In this document: positions 1 through 8,238 of the stretch, in pieces
Position numbering within the stretch: position 1 is the first letter of the stretch
Layout: each line of letters starts with the position of its first letter
DNA from: Candidatus Gastranaerophilales bacterium
Lineage (GTDB): Bacteria; Cyanobacteriota; Vampirovibrionia; Gastranaerophilales; Gastranaerophilaceae
Length of the DNA: 50,233 bases
Direction of reading: 5' to 3'
NCBI GenBank assembly: GCA_944324175.1
Contig: CALUVH010000014.1
Coordinates: 1 to 50,233, forward strand
Notes under the pieces: model-generated
Told to the model about the DNA's origin: nothing
The model's database searches: none
What the model saw: the letters and a program-made list of their open reading frames with translations, nothing else
Translations under genes and position numbers: made by a program

Positions 1-66
1 CAATAGGAATCGAACCTACAACCTACGGTTTACAAAACCGTTGCTCTACCGTTGAGCTATGCCGGC
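1..66 (-). tRNA. tRNA-Thr (anticodon UGU), 3' end cut by window
   Basis: Read on the minus strand, the sequence starts with the acceptor arm GCCGGCA, followed by a D arm (GCTC/GAGC). The anticodon arm ACGGT-TTTGTAA-ACCGT gives anticodon TGT, which reads ACA threonine codons. The T arm begins with GTAGGTTCGA. The 3' half of the acceptor stem lies before base 1, so the gene is incomplete only because of the window edge. A good promoter sits just upstream at 78-106. Confidence 0.93.
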
Positions 67-77
67 GTCACATGTCT

Positions 78-106
78 ATTCTATTAAGAAAAATTTTGAA
101 TGTCAA
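78..106 (-). promoter_or_regulatory. Promoter of tRNA-Thr
   Basis: On the minus strand a perfect -35 box TTGACA (101-106) is followed by a 17-base spacer and a -10 box TAGAAT (78-83). Transcription would start near base 71, about five bases before the tRNA. This is among the best sigma-70-type promoters in the window. Confidence 0.75.
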
Positions 107-123
107 GAGTTTTTTCTTTGATG

Positions 124-129
124 TATAAT
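124..129 (+). promoter_or_regulatory. -10 box of the DMT-family gene
   Basis: TATAAT at 124-129 lies 37 bases before the start codon at 167. No convincing -35 box is seen at the usual distance, so only the -10 element is called. The leader carries AAGGGA as a ribosome binding site. Confidence 0.45.
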
Positions 130-166
130 TCTACTATAAGAAATTGTTTTTTAAGGGATTTTATAT

Positions 167-508
167 ATGTTTAGACATTTTATGCCAATAATACTACTAA
201 CTATTTCCAACATATTTATGACTTTTGCTTGGTATGGTCATTTAAAACATAAATCAGCTGCATTATGGATGGTAATACTTATAAGTTGGGGCATTGCTTT
301 TTTTGAATATTGCTTTCAAGTTCCAGCCAATCGTATTGGGCATGGTGTGTATAATGCTGCTCAACTCAAAACAATTCAAGAGGTAATTACCTTGATTGTG
401 TTTAGTATATTTAGTGTATTTTATCTAAAGGAACAATTTAAGTGGAATTATTTGGTTGGTTTTTTGTTCATAATTCTAGCCGTATTTTTTATTTTTAAAA
501 AATGGTAG
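167..508 (+). CDS. DMT family protein (DUF486)
   Basis: A 113-residue integral membrane protein with four predicted hydrophobic helices. The N-terminal run (PIILLTISNIFMTFAWYGHL), the tryptophan/glycine-rich second helix and the conserved FQVPANRIG segment match the DUF486 'DMT family protein' group, which is related to small multidrug-resistance-type transporters. The length is normal for this family. The start is supported by AAGGGA eight bases upstream. It appears to be transcribed alone from the TATAAT at 124-129. The substrate is unknown; the family assignment is firm and any transport role is inferred. Confidence 0.85.
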   Translation: MFRHFMPIILLTISNIFMTFAWYGHLKHKSAALWMVILISWGIAFFEYCFQVPANRIGHGVYNAAQLKTIQEVITLIVFSIFSVFYLKEQFKWNYLVGFLFIILAVFFIFKKW

Positions 509-602
509 TAAGGATATAAAGGGTAAGTTTTGTAAAATTTTCAACTTTAGCTAGCATAAAAAATTTTAAGGATTTTTGATACTTATCAAAGGGGTATTAA
601 AA

Positions 603-1346
603 ATGAGAATAATGCCGTTACATATTAATAATTTGCAGATCCAACAATCAAGATTAAATAATAACTTCCAAACTGTTCAAATAAGTAACCAGCCAAGCTT
701 TGGAGGAAAACCATGCAAGCAAACTGTGTTGACTCTATTGGCTTCTTGTTTGACTGTTGGAGTGCTCGCTACGAACAGTTTTGCTAATAATAATTCCGGC
801 AGATATGCCGATAGCTTTGAATTATCGACAGAAGTATTACAATCTCCCAGTAATGATTTGAAAAAGGGCAGTAGATCCAAAGTGTTGTTAAAAAATGCGC
901 CAAGTCCTGTAATTGTAATTACGGGTAAAAAAGTTAATGCAAGAATTGTGATAGATATCAGTACAAACCGCTTATACAAATATAATGAGTTAGGAAAAGC
1001 AGAAGTTGTGTATTCTGTTGCAACGGGAAAAAGTTCTACTCCAACTAAAACTGGGATAAGAAAAGTTAGTGATATTGAAGACTATCCATACGCAACTGCC
1101 TATGGAACCAAAAGAAAAAAGAATCCGAAGGATTATGGTCCCCATGTAATTCGTCTTGACTATGTAAATACTCAAACGGGTAAAATATATGGCAATAATG
1201 GGCAATTTTTGCATGGAAATAAAAACGCTTCGACAATAGGTATGTATGTTTCAAAAGGTTGTATAAGAATGGATAATGAGGTTATAAAACAAATGGCAAA
1301 AGAACTTCAAAAAGGTGATTATGTATTGATTACACGGACAAAATAA
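603..1346 (+). CDS. L,D-transpeptidase (YkuD family), membrane-anchored or exported
   Basis: The C-terminal YkuD domain (about residues 100-247) contains the catalytic His204-Gly and the SKGCIRM motif with nucleophile Cys220. Such enzymes form 3-3 peptidoglycan cross-links or attach proteins to peptidoglycan outside the cytoplasmic membrane. A hydrophobic stretch (about residues 40-63, ending NSFA) acts as a signal or anchor, but it is preceded by about 38 polar residues ending in PSFGGK, unusually long for a signal peptide. I chose ATG 603 over an upstream in-frame TTG at 576 because GGGG lies eight bases before 603. Monocistronic; no clear terminator. Confidence 0.88.
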   Translation: MRIMPLHINNLQIQQSRLNNNFQTVQISNQPSFGGKPCKQTVLTLLASCLTVGVLATNSFANNNSGRYADSFELSTEVLQSPSNDLKKGSRSKVLLKNAPSPVIVITGKKVNARIVIDISTNRLYKYNELGKAEVVYSVATGKSSTPTKTGIRKVSDIEDYPYATAYGTKRKKNPKDYGPHVIRLDYVNTQTGKIYGNNGQFLHGNKNASTIGMYVSKGCIRMDNEVIKQMAKELQKGDYVLITRTK

Positions 1347-1491
1347 GAAGGCATCATTTATTTGTGAGAAATTTACTTTAATTATTAAATACTAATTACA
1401 AAGGTACATTATCTATAAAATCAAAGTCCTGTTTCCCTTGATTTAAAATATTTCCTCCAAATGGCTAATATATTATTTTTCTCATCTATAA

Positions 1492-1497
1492 TATAAT
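1492..1497 (+). promoter_or_regulatory. -10 box of a predicted leaderless or very short-leader mRNA
   Basis: Two overlapping TATAAT boxes occur at 1487-1492 and 1492-1497. The second ends seven bases before the ATG at 1505. No Shine-Dalgarno sequence lies between, so the transcript would begin at or next to the start codon. Confidence 0.55.
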
Positions 1498-1504
1498 TTC
1501 TTGC

Positions 1505-1891
1505 ATGAAGAGATTTATTATAGCTATTTTAATATTTTTGGTAGGAATTCCTGTATTTTCAGCCTCATCAAAAACTCACAGATATTATGAAAAAGATTAT
1601 CAAAATGCTTGGTGTAAGGCAAATGGGGGAATTACTGAATATATACTTCCTGATAAAGCAAGGGTTGATTGTGTTACAAGAACTCATGCTATTGAGTTTG
1701 ATTTTGCACCTAAATGGGCAGAAAGTATTGGACAGTCACTTTACTACAGTAATAGACTAAATAAGACTCCGGGTATAGTTTTAATTAGCGAAAATGGTCA
1801 AAAAGACGAAAAGTATATTAATAGAGTGAGGACAATCGCAAATCTTCATAAGATAGATTTGTGGATTATGACTCCTGAACAGATACGATGA
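1505..1891 (+). CDS. Secreted small protein resembling a PD-(D/E)XK nuclease fold
   Basis: A 128-residue protein with a clear signal peptide (residues 1 to about 20, MKRFIIAILIFLVG then VFSASS). The mature part holds the segment RVDCVTRTHAIEFDFAPKWA, followed by GQSLYYS and GIVLI. The spacing Asp ... Glu-x-Asp ... Lys with the trailing helix resembles the PD-(D/E)XK core seen in small conserved hypothetical proteins of this kind. Nuclease activity is inference. One cysteine pair (C36 and the VDC cysteine) could form a disulfide after export. There is no ribosome binding site; see the -10 box at 1492. Confidence 0.6.
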   Translation: MKRFIIAILIFLVGIPVFSASSKTHRYYEKDYQNAWCKANGGITEYILPDKARVDCVTRTHAIEFDFAPKWAESIGQSLYYSNRLNKTPGIVLISENGQKDEKYINRVRTIANLHKIDLWIMTPEQIR

Positions 1892-1994
1892 ATGTGTCAT
1901 GACTGTTTTTTGATGGAGAAAATTTATTATGCATCATTTTATTTCCCCAGTTTGCCTATTTAATTATTCATTGATTTTATGATATTCTTTTCTT

Positions 1995-3842
1995 ATGAAA
2001 AGAATATTTTATATTATTATAACTTTAAGTATTATAATTTTCGTTACGAAAGCCTGTATAAAACAAGATATTCCGCAGCCTGAAATTACTGTATTACGTC
2101 CTAAAACTCAAATAACCGATGTTGAGTATCCTGCTGATCAAAAAAATGTTTCAATATCAGGAAGTGACTATCTTCAATCACAAGCGCCAGTCGGCAGTTT
2201 TGGTGGAACTTTGGTTGCTTCTACTATAGGAGAGGGACCTAAGACTTTTAATCCTTTTAATTCCAAGGATAACATTTCATCTTTAATGTCTGATATTATG
2301 TATGATGGACTTTTAACCACTCATCCTCTCACTGGGCAGCCCATACCAAAGTTAGCAAAATCGTTTGAAATTGAAAATCATACAGATTATATAATTCACT
2401 TACGAAAAGGTATTAATTGGTCTGATGGAAAGCCAATTACTGCTGATGATGTCGTTTTTACTTGGAAAGATATTATATTCGGGGGCTATGGAAATACGTC
2501 AATTCGTGATAGCGTGATTATAGATGGTGAATTGCCGCGGGTGTATAAAATCGATAATTATACTGTTAAATTTGTAACTCCAAAGCCATTTGCCCCCTTT
2601 GTGTCATTGCTGTCTGCTCCTATTGCTCCAAAACATGTGTTTGAGCCTGCTGTAAAAAAAGGTAGAGCATATTTTGATACATTCCTTTCAACAAATTCTG
2701 ATCCAAAGATATTTGTGACTTCAGGTGCTTTTAGATTACAAGAGTATGTCCCTGCTCAGCGTGTAGTGTTTGCGCGTAATCCAAATTATTATATGATAAA
2801 TACTCAGAATAAAAAATTGCCATATTTGAATAAGTTAGTGTATTTAATTGTCGGTGATGTCAATAATGAGGTTTTGAAATTTGAAGGTGGAGAGCTTGAT
2901 GTAATCGGTTTACAAGGGGCAAATGTCGCGAGATTTAAAGAGTTGGAAAAACATTCTGATTTTACCGTATATAACATAGGACCCGATACAGGAACGATGT
3001 ATCTCGCTATGAATTTGAATACGAGAAGAAATGATGAAGGTAAATTTTACGTTGATCCAATAAAACAAATTTGGTTTCAGGATAAGAATTTTCGGACGGC
3101 TGTAGATTACGCTATAGACAGAAAAAATATGGTGTTGAATATTGCAAACGGACTTGCTCAACCTCTTTTTACAGCAGAAAGTCTTAATTCCATATTTTTG
3201 AATAAAAATCTCCCAACATATCAGAGGGATTTGTATAAATCAAAAGAGCTATTGAAAAAATCAGGTTTTTACTGGGATAAATCAGGAAAACTTTTTGATA
3301 AATTCGGTCATCGTGTTGAGTTTAATCTTGTCACAAATGCAGGAAATACCGAGCGTGAGGCTATTGGAGTAATGGTAAAACAAGATTTGGAAGATCTTGG
3401 GATGAAAGTTAACTTCAAGCCTATTGAATTTAATTCACTTGTGAATAAACTTGTATCGACACTCGATTGGGATATGGTAATTATGGGATTTACAGGTTCA
3501 CCATTAGAACCCAATGGAGGAAAGAATGTTTGGCTTTCAGACGGCACTTTGCATGTGTTTAATATGCGTTTGGAAAAGGATATGAATTCAAAAAGATTTG
3601 ATTTTGAAAACCGTATTGATTATTTGTTCACTCAAGGGGCTCTTGAAACTGATTTTCACGAGCGTAAAAAGTTTTATGATGAGTATCAGGAAATAGTGTA
3701 TAATGAAAAGCCTATGATTTATATCTATTCACCATTAAGAATTTATGCTATTAGAAATAAGTTTAAAAATGTTTTTCCAACATCTCTAGGTGGTATAACT
3801 TATAATTTGGAAGAAATATTTATCAGTAAAGGAGGTAATTAG
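1995..3842 (+). CDS. ABC transporter substrate-binding protein, family 5 (peptide/nickel type)
   Basis: A 615-residue exported binding protein. The hydrophobic N-terminus followed by ACIKQ suggests a signal peptide and possibly a lipoprotein cysteine, though the lipobox is weak. Family-5 hallmarks are visible: GEGPKTFNPF, the helix with LLTTHPLTGQPIPKLAKSFE, LRKGINWSDGKPITADDVVF, and FRTAVDYAIDRKNMV. It should deliver oligopeptides or a similar solute to the two permeases directly downstream, with which it overlaps by one base. A very short, SD-free leader lies between a TATGAT box (1978-1983) and the ATG. No ATPase gene follows. Substrate cannot be told from sequence. Confidence 0.9.
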   Translation: MKRIFYIIITLSIIIFVTKACIKQDIPQPEITVLRPKTQITDVEYPADQKNVSISGSDYLQSQAPVGSFGGTLVASTIGEGPKTFNPFNSKDNISSLMSDIMYDGLLTTHPLTGQPIPKLAKSFEIENHTDYIIHLRKGINWSDGKPITADDVVFTWKDIIFGGYGNTSIRDSVIIDGELPRVYKIDNYTVKFVTPKPFAPFVSLLSAPIAPKHVFEPAVKKGRAYFDTFLSTNSDPKIFVTSGAFRLQEYVPAQRVVFARNPNYYMINTQNKKLPYLNKLVYLIVGDVNNEVLKFEGGELDVIGLQGANVARFKELEKHSDFTVYNIGPDTGTMYLAMNLNTRRNDEGKFYVDPIKQIWFQDKNFRTAVDYAIDRKNMVLNIANGLAQPLFTAESLNSIFLNKNLPTYQRDLYKSKELLKKSGFYWDKSGKLFDKFGHRVEFNLVTNAGNTEREAIGVMVKQDLEDLGMKVNFKPIEFNSLVNKLVSTLDWDMVIMGFTGSPLEPNGGKNVWLSDGTLHVFNMRLEKDMNSKRFDFENRIDYLFTQGALETDFHERKKFYDEYQEIVYNEKPMIYIYSPLRIYAIRNKFKNVFPTSLGGITYNLEEIFISKGGN

Positions 3843-4825
3843 TGGAAATTCTTAAATATATTCTGAAAAGAATTTTGCAGACAATTCCTTTGTTGATTAT
3901 TGTTTCATTAATAAGTTTTTTTATAATTCGTTTATCTCCGGTAGATCCGCTTGCTGAGTTAAAACTAAATCCTTCAGTGTCAAAAGAGACCTTGCAACGC
4001 GAGACAGAAAGATTAGGACTTGATAAGCCGATTATCGTTCAATATGGGAAATGGGCTAAGGCTTTTTTAAGGGGTGATTTGGGAATCACATCAAATGGGG
4101 AGCAGGTAAGTGCAAAGTTAAAAGAAAGAATTCCAAACACTTTATTGTTGACAGTTATTGTGATTTTTTTGTCTTGGTCTGTAGGAGTACCTTTGGGAGT
4201 TATTGCAGCAGTGAATTGGAAATCTCCATTGGATAGAATTTTGACTGTATTAACCAGTATCGGGATGGCTATCCCTTCATTTTTCTTGGCTGTATTACTT
4301 TTGATATTAGCAGTTAAGACAGGTTGGTTTCCTGTTGGTGGACTTACTTCATCTAATTTTATGGATATGAGTTTTTCTCAAAAAGTTATTGATGTTACCA
4401 GACATTTGATATTGCCAGTAACTGTGCTTTTTACACTGTCGCTTGCAGGTCTGCAAAGGCAGATGAGAGCGAATCTTTTGGATGTTTTGGACAGTGATTA
4501 TGTTAAATTTGCCAGAGCCAAGGGAGTTGGTGAATTTAGTGTTATTTATAAGCATGCATTGCGTAATGCTGTTAATCCTATGATTACTCTTTTGGGTTTT
4601 GAATTTGCGGGATTATTGAGTGGGGCTGCACTTACTGAGTATGTGTTTCAGTATCCGGGGCTTGGCAGGTTGATTTTAGAGGCGGTTTTAAAGTCTGATA
4701 TTAATCTAGTTATGGCATCTTTAATGATGGGAGCAATTATGCTTGTCGTGGGTAATTTAATTGCTGATATTTTACTTATTATTACTGATCCTCGTATAAG
4801 ACAGAAAAACGGAGGACAGGCATGA
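3842..4825 (+). CDS. ABC transporter permease, DppB/OppB type
   Basis: A 327-residue inner-membrane permease. It has the usual N-terminal helix (LKRILQTIPLLIIVSLISFF), the PVDPL region, and six predicted membrane segments. The cytoplasmic EAA-type loop is visible in YVKFARAKGVGEFSVIYKHA with ALRNAVNP. It starts with GTG, whose first base is the last base of the binding-protein stop codon, and is preceded by a near-perfect AAAGGAGG six bases upstream. Translational coupling with both neighbours is expected. Confidence 0.92.
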   Translation: MEILKYILKRILQTIPLLIIVSLISFFIIRLSPVDPLAELKLNPSVSKETLQRETERLGLDKPIIVQYGKWAKAFLRGDLGITSNGEQVSAKLKERIPNTLLLTVIVIFLSWSVGVPLGVIAAVNWKSPLDRILTVLTSIGMAIPSFFLAVLLLILAVKTGWFPVGGLTSSNFMDMSFSQKVIDVTRHLILPVTVLFTLSLAGLQRQMRANLLDVLDSDYVKFARAKGVGEFSVIYKHALRNAVNPMITLLGFEFAGLLSGAALTEYVFQYPGLGRLILEAVLKSDINLVMASLMMGAIMLVVGNLIADILLIITDPRIRQKNGGQA

Positions 4826-5889
4826 TTAGAGATCTTGTAAGACAGCTTATGAAAGATAAATTTGCCAAAATAGCTTTGATTTTGTTGGGTATAATTTATT
4901 TTATGCTTTTATTTGCTGATATCATAGCACCATATACAAAGGATTTTTCAGACAGGAGCATGGCATATGTACCTCCTTCAAAGATTTTTACTATTGATGA
5001 GGATGGAAAATTTTCTCGTCCTTATACGTACAATTACAAGCGTGATTTTGACATGGATGAATTACGTATTGTATATAGTTTAGATAGGAGCGAAAAGCAT
5101 TATTTAAGATTTTTTGCCCAAGGTGAGCCATATAAGTTTCTTGGATTAATTCCGATGAACATACATGTTGTTACAACAGACGAAAGAGGTCGATTATTTT
5201 TGTTGGGTACTGATATAAATGGACGAGATGTTTTTTCTCGCCTGTTATTTGGTGGCAGAATTTCCATGACAATTGGTTTTTTAGCTCTGTTTGTGTTATT
5301 CCCTATCGGTCTTTTATATGGTGGCATTGCCGGGTATTTTGGAGGTAAGGTCGACGCTGTTATGATGCGTTTTGCAGAAGCGGTTATGTCTATTCCGAGT
5401 TTTTATTTGTTGATTATACTTGCATCAATTTTACCTGCTGGAATGACAAGTATTCAAAGGTTTATGTTAATTGTGGTAATTCTTGCTTTGATTGGTTGGG
5501 CAGGTTTTGCCAGAGTTGTGAGAGGGATGGTGTTGTCTATTAAAAATCAAGAATTTGTGCAGGCTGCGAGGTCAATTGGTGCTTCGCGTTTAAGAATTAT
5601 TATCAAACATATTTTGCCTCAGACAACGAGTTTTGTGATTGTTGCAATGACATTATCTGTGCCATCTTATATATTGTCAGAGTCAGGTTTGAGCTTTTTA
5701 GGGTTGGGAATACAGCAGCCTGATGCAAGTTGGGGTAATATGTTAAAAGAAGCTCAGGAATATACCAATATAATTTATCGACCTTGGCTTTTGACACCCG
5801 GATTTTTAATTTTTATTGCGGTATTGGCTTTTAACCTTATTGGTGATACCATAAGAGATATTCTTGATCCAAAAAGTAAGGTAAGATAA
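4822..5889 (+). CDS. ABC transporter permease, DppC/OppC type
   Basis: A 355-residue permease that overlaps the previous gene by ATGA, with GGAGG as ribosome site. After the first helix there is a long insertion of roughly 100 residues (about 35-130, with KFLGLIPMNIHVV) before the family motif LGTDINGRDVFSR. Five further membrane helices follow, with the EAA loop (FVQAARSIGASRLRIIIKHI) and a conserved GLSFLGLGIQQP. The insertion is probably extracytoplasmic and recurs in some OppC relatives. It pairs with the upstream DppB-type permease. Confidence 0.92.
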   Translation: MIRDLVRQLMKDKFAKIALILLGIIYFMLLFADIIAPYTKDFSDRSMAYVPPSKIFTIDEDGKFSRPYTYNYKRDFDMDELRIVYSLDRSEKHYLRFFAQGEPYKFLGLIPMNIHVVTTDERGRLFLLGTDINGRDVFSRLLFGGRISMTIGFLALFVLFPIGLLYGGIAGYFGGKVDAVMMRFAEAVMSIPSFYLLIILASILPAGMTSIQRFMLIVVILALIGWAGFARVVRGMVLSIKNQEFVQAARSIGASRLRIIIKHILPQTTSFVIVAMTLSVPSYILSESGLSFLGLGIQQPDASWGNMLKEAQEYTNIIYRPWLLTPGFLIFIAVLAFNLIGDTIRDILDPKSKVR

Positions 5890-5906
5890 GAAAAAAGAGG
5901 ATAGCT

Positions 5907-6620
5907 ATGGAAGTATTAATGCAAGTTTTTGAACCGACTATTATATTGAGAATTTTGGTGGCAGCTCTTTTAGGGTTTGCATTGGGACTTGAACGAGAAA
6001 TTACCAATAAGTACGCTGGTCTAAGAACAAATATTTTGGTGTGTTTAGGAGCTTGCGTATTTACTATTCTCTCAATTTACGCTTTCCCGACCGTTTTAAC
6101 CGATGAACATGCGAATGGACTTAGAGATACTGCGCGTGTTGCAGCACAAGTAGTCACTGGTATCGGGTTTATTGGTGGTGGTACAGTGTTGAGACATGGT
6201 GCAACGGTGTTCGGACTTACTACGGCTGCAACTTTGTGGATGGCCGCGGCTATAGGCATGGCTTGTGGTGCTGGAATGTATGGGGTAGGTATTTTTTCTA
6301 CTGTAATATCAATTGTGGTTCTTGTCTCCGTGCGGTTCTTTGAAAAAAGTGTTCTTATATCCAGTACTAAAAATATTAAACGTTTAAGACTTAATTTATG
6401 TTGTGAAAATTCTTTTTCTGATAATATCTACAATCTTATCGTAGAAAAATATCCTAAATTAATTGAAATTTCTAAAAAAATCAGTAAACAAAATGAAAAT
6501 TTTACCAAGATTTCTGTTGTACTTGATGTTGTAGATAGAAAACCTGTTCAAAATCTTTATAAAGCTTTTCAAAATATAGAAGGTGTAGATTCTATTGCTA
6601 TTCAGGAATGTAGGGATTAG
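5907..6620 (+). CDS. MgtC/SapB family membrane protein
   Basis: A 237-residue protein. The N-terminal part has the MgtC signature: LRILVAALLGFALGLERE, AGLRTNILVCLGAC, and GIGFIGGGTVLRHG followed by GLTTAATLWMAAAIGMACG, giving about five helices. The C-terminal 90 residues form a soluble ACT-like tail, as in longer MgtC proteins. Family members are linked to Mg2+ limitation and ATP-synthase control, but bacterial roles differ. It lies 17 bases after the ABC permease with GAGGAT as ribosome site, so it may be read from the same mRNA. Its last four bases overlap the convergent kinase gene. Confidence 0.9.
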   Translation: MEVLMQVFEPTIILRILVAALLGFALGLEREITNKYAGLRTNILVCLGACVFTILSIYAFPTVLTDEHANGLRDTARVAAQVVTGIGFIGGGTVLRHGATVFGLTTAATLWMAAAIGMACGAGMYGVGIFSTVISIVVLVSVRFFEKSVLISSTKNIKRLRLNLCCENSFSDNIYNLIVEKYPKLIEISKKISKQNENFTKISVVLDVVDRKPVQNLYKAFQNIEGVDSIAIQECRD

Positions 6621-7282
6621 TTACAAATTGGTATGGAAATTTTAAATTCTGTTGAGTATTCATCGGATTTATCTAATTGAAGTTTTGCATTTTGTAGTGC
6701 AAGATTTGTTTTACAGATGTGTAAACCAAGTCCACTGCCTGTTGTTTTTGTTGTAAAACCTTCTTCAAAAATTTCTTTTTGCTTGTCTATACTTATAGGT
6801 TTCCCAGTGTTAGAAATTATTACTTGGGCTTTGCCATTATCATCGATAGAGCTTCTAACTGAAATTTTTCCTGTTATTTCAATTGCTTCGATTGCATTTT
6901 TTATGATATTTACAATGCAGGCGAGAAATTTGTTTTCATCTAGCTCTACGGTGATGTTATTCTCCAACTCTTTGCAAATTTCTATGTTTTTTTCGTTTAT
7001 GTAGGCTTCTCCCATTTTGATTGCCGTTTCAAGTGTTGTTTTAAGATCTGTTTTTTGTGGTGAAAAATTATTTAAAGATTTTAGGTCAATAAGTGAGTAG
7101 CCTATTATTTTTAGTGATTTTTGAATACAGCGGATTGCCCCTTCTATAGAATCATTTTTTATACCTTCTTTTTCCATTCTTTTTTTTATTATTTCAGAAT
7201 ATAGTTCGCAAATTGACAGGTGGTTTCTGATTTCATGTGAAATATATCTTGTTTGAGTTTTATATAGTTCAAGTTCGTTCAT
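6617..7282 (-). CDS. Small soluble sensor histidine kinase without sensor domain
   Basis: A 221-residue cytoplasmic kinase. Residues 12-20 hold the H box (YISHEIRN, His16). The N box (IVNIIKNAIEAI) and the G box (GSGLGLHICK) of the ATP-binding domain follow. There is no membrane segment, PAS or GAF domain, so the signal must come from a partner protein. I chose the ATG at 7282 over the in-frame ATG at 7294 because AGGA sits five bases before the former. The adjacent response regulator gene lies upstream on the same strand, separated by a strong hairpin (7300-7331). Confidence 0.85.
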   Translation of the reverse strand: MNELELYKTQTRYISHEIRNHLSICELYSEIIKKRMEKEGIKNDSIEGAIRCIQKSLKIIGYSLIDLKSLNNFSPQKTDLKTTLETAIKMGEAYINEKNIEICKELENNITVELDENKFLACIVNIIKNAIEAIEITGKISVRSSIDDNGKAQVIISNTGKPISIDKQKEIFEEGFTTKTTGSGLGLHICKTNLALQNAKLQLDKSDEYSTEFKISIPICN

Positions 7283-7299
7283 TTTTATCCTCATTATGT

Positions 7300-7331
7300 A
7301 AAAAGGGTCGGCATCGCTGACGACCCTTTTT
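7300..7331 (-). terminator. Hairpin between response regulator and histidine kinase (terminator or attenuator)
   Basis: An 11-base-pair perfect stem (AAAAAGGGTCG with CGACCCTTTTT) encloses a 10-base loop and ends in a T run, so it can terminate in either direction. It lies just after the response regulator stop and only 18 bases before the kinase start. It therefore likely limits read-through from regulator to kinase. Confidence 0.8.
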
Positions 7332-7351
7332 AAAACCTTTTATTTCTGATG

Positions 7352-8050
7352 TTATGCTGTTAATTTTGTCTTTTTTCTGTTCGCAAAACCGTTATTTAAA
7401 GCGTAAAGTACAGCTTGAGTTCTGTCGTTTACTTGTAGTTTTTGGAAGATATTATTTACATGGGTCTTTACAGTAGTTTCAGATATGTATAACTTTGCTG
7501 CAATACCTCTGTAGTTACTGCCTTGGGTTAATAATTCCAATACTTCTTCTTCTCTGTGGGTTAGATAGACAAGCAGATTTTCTTCTGATGAATTTGCGTT
7601 TTCTTCTTTGTATGAAAGTTGAAAATATTCAAAGAATCTTGAACTTAGTGCTGTTGGAAGATATACTTTTCCATTTGACACTTCATCCATTGCGTGTATC
7701 AACTGTGCTGATGCCATAGTCTTTAATATATAACCTTTAGCACCTATTTTCATAGCTCTGAAAATCAAATCTGAATCATCGTATCCGCTTAGTGCAATTA
7801 TTCTACTTCCGAGTTCAAGTCTTTCTATTTCTTGGATTGCTTGTAATCCATCTTTTTCCGGCATATTAATATCCATTAAGATAAGCTCAGGTCTGTATCT
7901 TCTTGCTAAACTAATACCTATGCTTGCGCTTGTTGCTGTACCGATTACCTCATAGCTACTTTCCAATGTAATCAATTCTTTAACACCTTTTAGGTGATCA
8001 GCGTTATCATCTATTAACAGTACCCTTGCTTTTCTTTTGAACTCTCTCAT
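7352..8050 (-). CDS. NarL/FixJ-type response regulator (REC + LuxR HTH)
   Basis: A 232-residue regulator. The receiver domain spans about residues 8-125 with the acidic pair Asp14-Asp15, the phospho-acceptor Asp60 in LILMDINMPEKDG, the switch Ser in IIALSGYDD, and Lys in AKGYILK. The C-terminal LuxR-type helix-turn-helix (about 163-228) reads LTHREEEVLELLTQG and SETTVKTHVNNIFQKLQV. The ATG has GGGAG at the correct distance. A direct repeat over its probable promoter (8087-8108) could be a self-control site. Targets are unknown. Confidence 0.93.
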   Translation of the reverse strand: MREFKRKARVLLIDDNADHLKGVKELITLESSYEVIGTATSASIGISLARRYRPELILMDINMPEKDGLQAIQEIERLELGSRIIALSGYDDSDLIFRAMKIGAKGYILKTMASAQLIHAMDEVSNGKVYLPTALSSRFFEYFQLSYKEENANSSEENLLVYLTHREEEVLELLTQGSNYRGIAAKLYISETTVKTHVNNIFQKLQVNDRTQAVLYALNNGFANRKKTKLTA

Positions 8051-8086
8051 TTTATCTCCCTCTTTATTTTAAAAAATAAGTTACCC

Positions 8087-8108
8087 ACTACACTATACAT
8101 ACTACACT
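8087..8108 (-). promoter_or_regulatory. Direct repeat over the response-regulator promoter
   Basis: On the minus strand the octamer AGTGTAGT occurs twice, 14 bases apart start to start (8101-8108 and 8087-8094), with a possible -10 box TATAGT (8092-8097) overlapping the second copy. Such spacing would suit binding of a regulator dimer. No -35 box is clear. The site lies 37-58 bases upstream of the start codon. Confidence 0.4.
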
Positions 8109-8200
8109 TTATGTATGGTTTTTTTCATCCATGCCTCGATTGATATTCACAGGTGTCAAGTTTGGGATTATGATGTAAATCTTTAGATTGATAAAATGCC

Positions 8201-8238
8201 TCAACCATGCTCTAGACCATGGTTTGCCGCATGGTTGA
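8201..8238 (+). other. Inverted repeat between regulator gene and rmuC
   Basis: The arms TCAACCATG (8201-8209) and CATGGTTGA (8230-8238) are perfect 9-base inverted copies around a 20-base loop and are followed by five Ts and GAGG. Weaker outer pairing of CCTCAA with TTGAGG extends it. It could terminate a short plus-strand RNA or serve as a protein-binding site. The rest of the 8051-8318 gap holds promoters only. Confidence 0.45.

Noticed and set aside
576-603. TTG 576 as start of the L,D-transpeptidase
   Set aside because: The GGGG ribosome site lies between this TTG and ATG 603 at the right distance only for 603.
1418-1444. Hairpin AAATCAA/TTGATTT after the L,D-transpeptidase gene
   Set aside because: The stem is short and AT-only in large part, with no clear T run; too weak to call a terminator.
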